Positions 15,567-26,630 of a stretch of DNA of 64,000 nt are shown here, piece by piece (the stretch's first letter is position 1; each line of letters opens with the position of its first letter). Below the pieces are notes generated by a model, which saw nothing but the letters and a program-made list of their open reading frames with translations, was not told where the DNA came from and made no database searches. The DNA is taken from assembly GCA_040954595.2 (NCBI GenBank), contig CM082576.2, forward strand, positions 19,530,001 through 19,594,000, in the 5' to 3' direction. The position numbers and the translations under genes were made by a program. This DNA is from Balanoglossus misakiensis. Lineage: Eukaryota; Hemichordata.

Positions 15567-17847
15567 CTCACAATTTCGTCGATTTTTGAAAAAAATCAAT
15601 GGAGAAAATCATCAAAAATGACAAATTTTCGTCTTTGCAAAATCTCAAAATTTCGTCCATTTTTGAATAAAAATCATGGGTAAAAATCATCAAAAATGAC
15701 AAATTTTCGTCTTTGCAAAATCTCAAATTTTCGTCGATTTTTGAAAAAAAAATCATGGGTGAAAATCATCAAAAAATGACAAATTTTCGTCTTTGCAAAA
15801 TCTCAAAATTTCGTCCATTTTTGAATAAAAATCATGGGTAAAAATCATCAAAAATGACAAATTTTCGTCTTTGCAAAATCTCAAATTTTCGTCGATTTTT
15901 GAAAAAAAATCATGGTTGAAAATCATCAAAAAATGACAAAATTTTCGACTTTGTAAAATCACAAAATTTCGTCGATTTTGAAAAAAATCATAGGTTCGTC
16001 GATTTTTAAAAAAAAAACATGGGTGAAAATCATCAAAAAATGACAAATTTTCGACTTTGCAAAATCTCAAAATTTCGTCGATTTTTGAAAAAAAATCATG
16101 GGTAAAAATCATCAAAAAATGACACATTTTCGATTATGCAAAATCTCAAAATTTCGTCGATTTTTGAAAAAAAATCATGGGTGAAAATCATGAAAAAATG
16201 ACACATTTTCGACTTTGAAAAATCTAAAAATTTCGTTGATTTTTGAAAAAAAATCATGTGTAAAAATCATCAAAAATGACAAATTTTCGTCTTTGCAAAA
16301 TCTTAAAATTTCGTCGATTTTTGAAAAAAATCATGGGTGAAAATCATCAATAAAATGACAAATTTTCGACTTTGCAAAATCTCAAAATTTCGTCAATTTT
16401 TGAAAAAATCATGGGTAAAAATCATCAAAAAATGACAATTTTTCGTCTTTGCTAAATCTCAAAATTTCGTCGATTTTTGAAAAATAATATGGGTGAAAAT
16501 CATCAAAAAATGACAAATTTTCGACTTTGCAAAATCTCACAATTTCGTCGATTTTTGAAAAAAATCATGGGTGAAAATCATCAAAAAATGACACATTTTC
16601 GACTTTGCAAAATCTCAACATTTCGTCGATTTTTGAAAAAAAATCATGGTGAAAATCATCAAAAAATGACAAATTTTCGTCTTTGCAAAATCTCAAAATT
16701 TCGTCGATTTTTGAAAAAAATCATGGGTGAAAATCATCAAAAAATGACAAATTTTCGACTTTGCAAAATCTCAAAATTTCGTCAATTTTTGAAAAAATCA
16801 TGGGTGAAAATCATCAAAAAATGACAAATTTTCGTCTATGCAAAATCTCAAAATTTCGTCGGTTTTTGAAAAATAATATGGTTGAAAATCATCAAAAAAT
16901 GACAAAATTATCGACTTTGCAAAATCTCACAATTTCGTCGATTTTTGAAAAAAATCATGGGTGAAAATCATCAAAAAATTACACATTTTCGACTTTGCAA
17001 AATCTCAACATTTCGTCGATTTTTGAAAAAAATCATGGGTGAAAATCATCAAAAAATGACAAATTTTCGACTTTGCAAAATCTCAAAATTTCGTCGATTT
17101 TGAAAAAAATCATAGGTTCGTCGATTTAAAAAAAAAACATGGGTGAAAATCATCAAAAAATGACAAATTTTCGACTTTGCAAAATCTCACAATTTCGTCG
17201 ATTTTTGAAAAATCATGGGAGAAAATCATCAAAAAATGACAAATTTTCGACTTTGCAAAATCTCAACATTTCGTCGATTTTTGAAAAAAATCATGGGTGA
17301 AAATCATCAAAAAATGACAAATTTTCGACTTTGCAAGATCTCAACATTTCGTCGATTTTGAAAAAAACCATTGGGGGAAAATCATCAAAAAATGACAAAT
17401 TTTCGAGTTTGCAAAATCTCAAAATTTCGTCGATTTTGAAAAAAATCATAGGTTCGTTAATTTAAAAAAAAAACATGGGTGAAAATCATCAAAAAATGAC
17501 AAATTTTCGACTTTGCAAAATCTCACCATTTCGTCGATTTTTGAAAAAAATCATGGGTGAAAATCATCAAAAAATGACAAATTTTCGACTGTGCAAAATC
17601 TCAAAATTTCGTCGATTTTAGAAAAAAAATCATGGTTGAAAATCATCAAAAAATGACAAAATTTTCGACTTTGCAAAATCACACAATTTCGTCGATTTTG
17701 AAAAAAATTATAGGTTCGTCGATTTTTAAAAAAAAAACATGGGTGAAAATCATCAAAAAATGACAAATTTTCGACTTTGCAAAATCTTAAAATTTCGTCG
17801 ATTTTTGAAAAAAAATCATGAGTGAAAATCATCAAAAAATGACACAT
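15567..17847 (+). repeat. Large satellite block duplication, copy 2
   Basis: Second copy of the monomer series at 7790-10152. It has the same ordered rare monomers and a few substitutions, for example CGTGGGTAAAA in copy 1 against CATGGGTAAAA here. It also differs by gain or loss of about one or two monomers. Confidence 0.75.
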
Positions 17848-20011
17848 TTTCGACTTTGCAAAATCTCAAAATTTCGTCGATTTTGAAAAAAACCATTGGG
17901 GGAAAATCATCAAAAAATGACAAATTATCGACTTTGCAAAATCTCAAAATTTCGTCCATTTAAAAAAAAAAACATGGGGGAAAATCATCAAAAAATGACA
18001 AATTTTCGACTTTGCAAACTCTCAAAATTTCGTCGATTTTGAAAAAAACCATTGGGGGAAAATCATCAAAAAATGACAAATTATCGACTTTGCAAAATCT
18101 CACAATTTCGTCGATTTTTGAAAAAAATCATGGGTGAAAATCATCAAAAAATTACAAATTTTCGACTTTGCAAAATCTCAACATTTCGTCGATTTTTGAA
18201 AAAAATCATGGGTGAAAATCATCAAAAAATGACAAATTTTCGACTTTGCAAAATCTCAAAATTTCGTCGATTTTGAAAAAAATCATAGGTTCGTCGATTT
18301 AAAAAAAAAAACATGGGTGAAAATCATCAAAAAATGACAAATTTTCGACTTTGCAAAATCTCACAATTTCGTCGATTTTTGAAAAAAATCATGGGAGAAA
18401 ATCATCAAAAAATTACAAATTTTCGACTTTGCAAAATCTCAACATTTCGTCGATTTTTGAAAAAAATCATGGGTGAAAATCATCAAAAAATGACAAATTT
18501 TCGACTGTGCAAAATCTCAAAATTTCGTCAATTTTTGAAAAAAATCAGGGGTAAAAATCATCAAAAAATGACAAATTTTCTTCTTTGCTAAATCTCAAAA
18601 TTTCGTCGGTTTTTGAAAAAAATCATGGGTGAAAATCATCAAAAAATGACAAATTTTCGTCTTTGCAAAATCTCAAAATTTCGTCCATTTTTGAATAAAA
18701 ATCATGGGTAAAAATCATCAAAAATGACAAATTTTCGTCTTTGCAAAATCTCAAATTTTCGTCGATTTTTGAAAAAAAATCATGGTTGAAAATCATCAAA
18801 AAATGACAAAATTTTCGACTTTGTAAAATCAAAAAATTTCGTCGATTTTGAAAAAAATCATAGGTTCGTCGATTTTTAAAAAAAAAACATGGGTGAAAAT
18901 CATCAAAAAATGACAAATTTTCGACTTTGCAAAATCTCAAAATTTCGTCGATTTTTGAAAAAAAATCATGGTTGAAAATCATCAAAAAATGACAAATTTT
19001 CGACTTTGCAAAATCTCAAAATTTCGTCGATTTTTGAAAAAAAATCATGGGTAAAAATCATCAAAAATGACAAATTTTCGTCTTTGCAAAATCTCAAATT
19101 TTCGTCGATTTTTGAAAAAAAATCATGGTTGAAAATCATCAAAAAATGACAAATTTTCGACTTTGCAAAATCTCAAAATTTCGTCGATTTTTGAAAAAAA
19201 TCATGGGTGAAAATCATCAAAAAATGACAAATTTTCGACTTTGCAAAATCTCAAAATTTCGTCGATTTTTGAAAAAAAATCATGGTGAAAATCATCAAAA
19301 AATGACAAATTTTCGACTTTGCAAAATCTCAAAATTTCGTAGATTTTTGAAAAAAAATCATGGTGAAAATCATCAAAAAATGACAAATTTTCGTCTTTGC
19401 AAAATCTCAAAATTTCGTCCATTTTTTGAAAAAAAATAATGGTTGAAAATCATCAAAAAATTACAAATTTTCGACTTTGCAAAATCTCAACATTTCGTCG
19501 ATTTTTGAAAAAAATCATGGGTGAAAATCATCAAAAAATGACAAATTTTCGACTTTGCAAAATCTCAAATTTTCGTCGATTTTTGAAAAAAAAATCATGG
19601 GTGAAAATCATCAAAAAATGACAAATTTTCGTCTTTGCAAAATCTCAAAATTTCGTCCATTTTTGAATAAAAATCATGGGTAAAAATCATCAAAAATGAC
19701 AAATTTTCGTCTTTGCAAAATCTCAAATTTTCGTCGATTTTTGAAAAAAAATCATGGTTGAAAATCATCAAAAAATGACAAAATTTTCGACTTTGTAAAA
19801 TCACAAAATTTCGTCGATTTTGAAAAAAATCATAGGTTCGTCGATTTTTAAAAAAAATATAGCGTCAAGGACACTGTGGTCCCATTTGAGGATTATGCGG
19901 AAACAGTGACACACCAGAATAAAAATTACAGGTGACATTGCAAGCAGATCTGCAAGCAGCAATATCGGGCCCAAGCCAACATAGCAAATAGCAACATAGC
20001 AATAAGCATAT

Positions 20012-21419
20012 CTGCTCTGGATGCCAAGATATAGAAAAGTAGGTCAAAGGTCACCTGAGGTCACCCAAAATTTTGCCAAGAAATTTTGACCCTATACTGG
20101 TCCAGGTTCAACAAAAAACAAACCTATAGCCCTATTGGTTAGCCTGGAATTAGGTATGCACATAATTAATGAGATATGCAGGTGTCACAGGTGACCCCCA
20201 ATTTTGGCTTTTCAATTTTAGTCCCAACCCTCCAAACGCAAAGTCTGTACCTGCTCTGGATGCCAAGATATGATAAAGTAGGTCAAAGGTCACCTGAGGT
20301 CATGCAAAATTTGGGCAAGAAATTTTGACCCTATACTGGTCCAGGTTCAACAAAAAACAAACGTATAGCCCTATTGGTTAGCCTGGAATTAGGTATGCAC
20401 ATAATTAATGAGATATGCAGGTGTCTCAGGTGACCCCCAATTTTGGCTTTTCAATTTTAGTCCCAACCCTCCAAACGCAAAGTCTGTATCTGCTCTGGAT
20501 GCCAAGATATGATAAAGTAGGTTAAAGGTCACCTGAGGTCATGCAAAATTTGGGCAAGAAATTTTGACCCTATACTGGTCCAGGTTCAACAAAAAACAAA
20601 CCTATAGCCCTATTGGTTAGCCTGGAATTAGGTATGCACATAATTAATGAGATATGCAGGTGTCACAGGTGACCCCCAATTTTGGCTTTTCAATTTTAGT
20701 CCCAACCCTCCAAACGCAAAGTCTGTACCTGCTCTGGATGCCAAGATATGATAAAGTAGGTCAAAGGTCACCTGAGGTCATGCAAAATTTGGGCAAGAAA
20801 TTTTGACCCTATACTGGTCCAGGTTCAACAAAAACCAAACCTATAGCCCTATTGGTTAGCCTGGAATTAGGTATGCACATAATAAATGAGATATGCAGGT
20901 GTCACAGGTGACCCCCAATTTTGGCTTTTCAATTTTAGTCCCAACCCTCCAAACGCCAAGTCTGTACCTGCTCTGGATGCCAAGATATGATAAAGTAGGT
21001 CAAAGGTCACCTGAGGTCATGCAAAATTTGGGCAAGAAATTTTGACCTTATACTGGTCTATGTTCAACAAAAACCAAACCTAGCCCTATTGGTTAGTCTG
21101 GAATTAGGTATGCACATAATAAATGAGATATGCAGGTGTCACAGGTGACCAATATTTTGGCTTTTCAATTTTAGTCCCAACCCTCCAAACGCCAAGTCTG
21201 TACCTGCTCTGGATGCCGAGATATAGAAAAGTAGGTCAAAGGTCACCTGAGGTCACCCAAAATTTGGCCAAGAAATTTTGACCCTATACTGGTCCATGTC
21301 CCACAAGAACGAAACCTCTAGCCCTATTAGTTAGCCCGGAATTAGGTATGCACATAATTAATGTGTTAAGCAGGTGTTACAGGTGAGCCCAAAAATTTGC
21401 CTTTTATTTTGGCCCCATT
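20012..21419 (+). repeat. 239-bp tandem repeat, six copies
   Basis: Copies begin at CTGCTCTGGATGCCA at 20012, 20251, 20490, 20729, 20968 and 21204, so the period is 239 bases (236 for the fifth interval). Copies 2-5 are nearly identical, and the first and last are the most diverged. Each holds a triple AGGTCA block, TTTTGACCCTATACTGGTCC, a homeodomain-like CATAATTAATGAG flanked by TATGCA on both sides (TAATAAATGAG in copies 4 and 5), and CAGGTGTCACAGGTGACC. Confidence 0.95.
20041..21255 (+). promoter_or_regulatory. Six regularly spaced nuclear-receptor-like sites (DR1 plus DR4 arrangement)
   Basis: Each 239-bp unit contains AGGTCA, one base, AGGTCA, four bases (CCTG), AGGTCA. The blocks are at 20041-20063, 20280-20302, 20519-20541, 20758-20780, 20997-21019 and 21233-21255. 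Copy 3 has AGGTTA as its first half-site; the other seventeen half-sites match perfectly. Direct repeats of AGGTCA spaced by one base (DR1) or four bases (DR4) are classic sites for RXR-containing nuclear receptors. The CACCTG between half-sites 2 and 3 is also an E-box. Motif presence is seen directly; binding is not shown. Confidence 0.5.
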
Positions 21420-21821
21420 GTGCTCACTGACCAATAGACAGTCACTGTACAGGACTATTGCACAGACCAGAATTCCACAATAAGATGTAGACATAGCTTA
21501 ACCATAGAGGTATAAGTAAAGGTATAAATTTAATAAAAAGACTAAAAAATTCATAAAAAATAAAACATCGATGATATTAACTTAACACTTACAGGTCGAT
21601 GTGAGGTTGACATATGGTACATGCATACCAATTTTTAAAGCAATCTGACGAGTAGTTGTTGACTTTCAGAGTTTTGATAAATTTCACATTTTTCCAGCTA
21701 ATTTGCATATTTTTGGGCCTGGCAACTTCGTTTGGACAAACTCCCATCTACAGCCCAGCCTGCACCTACACACCAAATATTGAGGTGATACGCGCAGCGG
21801 TTTTCATGTTTTTGATGTGGA

Positions 21822-21877
21822 CGGACATACAGACATACATCCATCCATCCATACATACATCCATACATACATACAGA
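21822..21877 (+). repeat. CATA/CATC microsatellite
   Basis: Imperfect 4-base tandem tract of CATA, CATC and CAGA units running from CGGACATACAGACATAC to ACATACAGACGC, just left of the terminal hairpin of the inserted block. Confidence 0.9.
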
Positions 21878-21893
21878 CGCAACCGATCCCATA

Positions 21894-21930
21894 AGGTCCC
21901 ATGGTATATATGCCTATACCAATGGGACCT
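21894..21930. other. 37-base hairpin at the right edge of the inserted block
   Basis: AGGTCCCAT followed by GGTATA pairs with TATACC followed by ATGGGACCT, with a single bulged A and a 6-base loop (TATGCC). The stem is 15 base pairs. It ends five bases before the satellite resumes. Its right arm contains the AATGGGACC that matches the left end of the block inversely. Confidence 0.85.
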
Positions 21931-23674
21931 AAAAACATGGGTGAAAATCATCAAAAAATGACAAATTTTCGACTTTGCAAAATCTCAAAATTTCGTCGAT
22001 TTTTGAAAAAAAATCATGGGTAAAAATCATCAAAAAATGACACATTTTCGATTACGCAAAATCTCAAAATTTCGTCGATTTTTGAAAAAAAATCATGGGT
22101 GAAAATCATGAAAAAATGACACATTTTCGACTTTGAAAAATCTAAAAATTTCGTCGATTTTTGAAAAAAAATCATGTGTAAAAATCATCAAAAATGACAA
22201 ATTTTCGTCTTTGCAAAATCTTAAAATTTCGTCGATTTTTGAAAAAAATCATGGGTGAAAATCATCAATAAAATGACAAATTTTCGACTTTGCAAAATCT
22301 CAAAATTTCGTCAATTTTTGAAAAAATCATGGGTAAAAATCATCAAAAAATGACAAATTTTCGTCTTTGCTAAATCTCAAAATTTCGTCGGTTTTTGAAA
22401 AATAATATGGGTGAAAATCATCAAAAAATGACAAATTTTCGACTTTGCAAAATCTCACAATTTCGTCGATTTTTGAAAAAAATCATGGGTGAAAATCATC
22501 AAAAAATGACACATTTTCGACTTTGCAAAATCTCAACATTTCGTCGATTTTTGAAAAAAAATCATGGTGAAAATCATCAAAAAATGACAAATTTTCGTCT
22601 TTGCAAAATCTCAAAATTTCGTCGATTTTTGAAAAAAAAACATGGGTGAAAATCATCAAAAAATGACAAATTTTCGACTTTGCAAAATCTCAAAATTTCG
22701 TCAATTTTTGAAAAAAAATCATGGGTAAAAATCGTCAAAAAATGACAAATTTTCGTCTTTGCAAAATCTCAAATTTTCGTCGATTTTTGAAAAAAAATCA
22801 TGGTTGAAAATCATCAAAAAATGACAAAATTTTCGACTTTGTAAAATCAAAAAATTTCGTCGATTTTGAAAAAAATCATAGGTTCGTCGATTTTTAAAAA
22901 AAAAACATGGGTGAAAATCATCAAAAAATGACAAATTTTCGACTTTGCAAAATCTCAAAATTTCGTCGATTTTTGAAAAAAAATCATGGGTGAAAATTAT
23001 CAAAAAATGACACATTTTCGATTATGCAAAATCTCAACATTTCGTCGATTTTTGAAAAAAATCATGGGTGAAAATCATCAAAAAATGACAAATTTTCGAC
23101 TTTGCAAAATCTCAAAATTTCGTCAATTTTTAAAAAAATCATAGGTGAAAATCATCAAAAAATGACAAATTTTCGTCTATGCAAAATCTCAAAATTTCGT
23201 CGGTTTTTGAAAAATAATATGGTTGAAAATCATCAAAAAATGACAAAATTATCGACTTTGCAAAATCTCACAATTTCGTCGATTTTTGAAAAAAATCATG
23301 GGTGAAAATCATCAAAACATTACAAATTTTCGACTTTGCAAAATCTCAACATTTCGTCGATTTTTGAAAAAAATCATGGGTGAAAATCATCAAAAAATGA
23401 CAAATTTTCGACTTTGCAAAATCTCAAAATTTCGTCGATTTTGAAAAAAATCATAGGTTCGTCGATTTAAAAAAAAAACATGGGTGAAAATCATCAAAAA
23501 ATGACAAATTTTCGACTTTGCAAAATCTCACAATTTCGTCGATTTTTGAAAAAAATCATGGGAGAAAATCATCAAAAAATGACAAATTTTCGACTTTGCA
23601 AAATCTCAACATTTCGTCGATTTTTGAAAAAAAATCATGGGTGAAAATCATCAAAAAATGACAAATTTTCGACT

Positions 23675-26630
23675 TTGCAAAATCTCAACATTTCGTCGAT
23701 TTTGAAAAAAACCATTGGGGGAAAATCATCAAAAAATGACAAATTTTCGAGTTTGCAAAATCACAAAATTTCGTCGATTTTGAAAAAAAACATTGGGGGA
23801 AAATCATCAAAAAATTACAAATTTTCGACTTTGCAAAATCTCAACATTTCGTCGATTTTTGAAAAAAATCGTGGGTGAAAATCATCAAAAAATGACAAAT
23901 TTTCGACTTTGCAAAATCTCAAAATTTCGTCGATTTTGAAAAAAATCATAGGTTCGTCGATTTTAAAAAAAAAACATGGGTGAAAATCATCAAAAAATGA
24001 CAAATTTTCGACTTTGCAAAATCTCACAATTTCGTCGATTTTTGAAAAAAATCATGGGAGAAAATCATCAAAAAATGACAAATTTTCGAGTTTGCAAAAT
24101 CACAAAATTTCGTCGATTTTGAAAAAAAACATTGGGGGAAAATCATCAAAAAATTACAAATTTTCGACTGTGCAAAATCTCAAAATTTCGTCGATTTTGA
24201 AAAAAATCATAGGTTCGTCGATTTAAAAAAAAAAACATGGGTGAAAATCATCAAAAAATGACAAATTTTCGACTTTGCAAAATCTCACAATTTCGTCGAT
24301 TTTTGAAAAAAATCATGGGAGAAAATCATCAAAAAATGACAAATTTTCGACTTTGCAAGATCTCAACATTTCGTCGATTTTTGAAAAATATCATGGGTGA
24401 AAATCATCAAAAAATGACAAATTTTCGACTGTGCAAAATCTCAAAATTTCGTCAATTTTTGAAAAAAATCAGGGGTAAAAATCATCAAAAAATGACAAAT
24501 TTTCTTCTTTGCTAAATCTCAAAATTTCGTCGGTTTTTGAAAAATAATACTGGTGAAAATCATCAAAAAATGACAAATTTTCGACTTTGCAAAATCTCAA
24601 AATTTCGTCCATTTTTGAAAAAAAATCATGGGTAAAAATCATCAAAAAATGACAAATTTTCGTCTTTGCAATATCTCAAAATTTCGTCCATTTAAAAAAA
24701 AAACATGGGGGAAAATCATCAAAAAATGACAAATTTTCGACTTTGCAAAATCTCAAAATTTCGTCGATTTTGAAAAAAAATCATAGGTGAAAATCATCAA
24801 AAAATGACAAATTTTCGTCTTTGCAAAATCTCAAAATTTCGTCCATTTTTGAATAAAAATCATGGGTAAAAATCATCAAAAATGACAAATTTTCGTCTTT
24901 GCAAAATCTCAAATTTTCGTCGATTTTTGAAAAAAAAATCATGGTTGAAAATCATCAAAAAATGACAAAATTTTCGACTTTGTAAAATCAAAAAATTTCG
25001 TCGATTTTGAAAAAAATCATAGGTTCGTCGATTTTTAAAAAAAAACATGGGTGAAAATCATCAAAAAATGACAAATTTTCGACTTTGCAAAATCTCAAAA
25101 TTTCGTCGATTTTTGAAAAAAAATCATGGGTGAAAATTATCAAAAAATGACACATTTTCGATTATGCAAAATCTCAAAATTTCGTCGATTTTTGAAAAAA
25201 AATCATGGGTGAAAATCATCAAAAAATGACAAATTTTCGACTTTGCAAAATCTCAAAATTTCGTCGATTTTTGAAAAAAATCATGGGTGAAAATTATCAA
25301 AAAATGACAAATTTTCGACTTTGCAAAATCTCAAAATTTCGTCGATTTTTGAAAAAAAATCATGGGTGAAAATTATCAAAAAATGACACATTTTCGATTA
25401 TGCAAAATCTCAACATTTCGTCGATTTTTGAAAAAAATCATGGGTGAAAATCATCAAAAAATGACAAATTTTCGACTTTGCAAAATCTCAAAATTTCGTC
25501 AATTTTTGAAAAAATCATAGGTGAAAATCATCAAAAAATGACAAATTTTCGTCTATGCAAAATCTCAAAATTTCGTCGGTTTTTGAAAAATAATATGGTT
25601 GAAAATCATCAAAAAATGACAAAATTATCGACTTTGCAAAATCTCACAATTTCGTCGATTTTTGAAAAAAATCATGGGTGAAAATCATCAAAACATTACA
25701 AATTTTCGACTTTGCAAAATCTCAACATTTCGTCGATTTTTGAAAAAAATCATGGGTGAAAATCATCAAAAAATGACAAATTTTCGACTTTGCAAAATCT
25801 CAAAATTTCGTCGATTTTGAAAAAAACCATTGGGGGAAAATCATCAAAAAATGACAAATTTTCGAGTTTGCAAAATCACAAAATTTCGTCGATTTTGAAA
25901 AAAAACATTGGGGGAAAATCATCAAAAAATTACAAATTTTCGACTTTGCAAAATCTCAACATTTCGTCGATTTTTGAAAAAAATCGTAGGTGAAAATCAT
26001 CAAAAAATGACAAATTTTCGACTTTGCAAAATCTCAAAATTTCGTCGATTTTGAAAAAAATCATAGGTTCGTCGATTTTAAAAAAAAAACATGGGTGAAA
26101 ATCATCAAAAAATGACAAATTTTCGACTTTGCAAAATCTCACAATTTCGTCGATTTTTGAAAAAAATCATGGGAGAAAATCATCAAAAAATGACAAATTT
26201 TCGACTTTGCAAAATCTCAACATTTCGTCGATTTTTGAAAAAAATCATGGGTGAAAATCATCAAAAAATGACAAATTTTCGACTGTGCAAAATCTCAAAA
26301 TTTCGTCGATTTTGAAAAAAATCATAGGTTCGTCGATTTTAAAAAAAAAACTTGGGTGAAAATCATCAAAAAATGACAAATTTTCGACTTTGCAAAATCT
26401 CACAATTTCGTCGATTTTTGAAAAAAATCATGGGAGAAAATCATCAAAAAATGACAAATTTTCGACTTTGCAAGATCTCAACATTTCGTCGATTTTTGAA
26501 AAATATCATGGGTGAAAATCATCAAAAAATGACAAATTTTCGACTGTGCAAAATCTCAAAATTTCGTCAATTTTTGAAAAAAATCAGGGGTAAAAATCAT
26601 CAAAAAATGACAAATTTTCTTCTTTGCTAA
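23675..26630 (+). repeat. about 2.1-kb satellite duplication
   Basis: 23675-24515 matches 25790-26630 with a constant offset of 2115 bases. Shared rare variants include GCAAGATCTC, GAAAAATATCATGGG and ATAATACTGG. The first copy lacks some monomers near 24060. Confidence 0.75.

Larger units (their letters stand above)
1..19857 (+). repeat. 78-bp satellite array, left segment
   Basis: Head-to-tail tandem array with a monomer of about 78 bp (visible range roughly 76-80). Each monomer reads GGGTGAAAATCATC, then AAAAAATGACAAATTTTCG, then ACTTTGCAAAATCTC, then AAAATTTCGTCGATTTTTGA and an A-run. All monomers lie in the same orientation. Variants differ at fixed places: CGAC versus CGTC before TTTGC; TCGA, TCCA, TCAA or TCGG after TTTCG; ATGACAC with CGATTATGC; and CCATTGGGGG in place of TCATGGGTG. 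Because 78 is a multiple of three, both strands carry chance open frames with a 26-residue period. The array runs off the left edge, so its true start is not seen. Nothing else is embedded in it up to 19857. Confidence 0.97.
19858..21935 (+). mobile_element. Candidate Helentron-associated non-autonomous element (HINE/pearl-like) inserted in satellite
   Basis: A non-satellite block of about 2.1 kb lies within an A-tract of the satellite. The satellite reads into it as TTCGTCGATTTTTAAAAAAAA and out of it as AAAAACATGGGTGAAAATC, which is the order found in uninterrupted copies (for example near 16000), so the insertion is clean. Inside, in order, are a short left end, six copies of a 239-bp tandem repeat, unique DNA, a CATA/CATC microsatellite and a 37-base hairpin at the right end. 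GGTCCCATT (19878-19886) near the left end is matched inversely by AATGGGACC (21921-21929) in the right arm of the hairpin. Subterminal inverted repeats, a tandem core, a microsatellite and a 3' stem-loop are the known architecture of HINE elements. There is no coding region, so it would be non-autonomous. The exact termini are not certain, and the family is inferred from architecture only. Confidence 0.5.

Noticed and set aside
21656-21961. 101-codon frame crossing the microsatellite, hairpin and satellite border
   Set aside because: It spans three unrelated sequence types and includes a microsatellite-encoded tract, so it is a chance frame.
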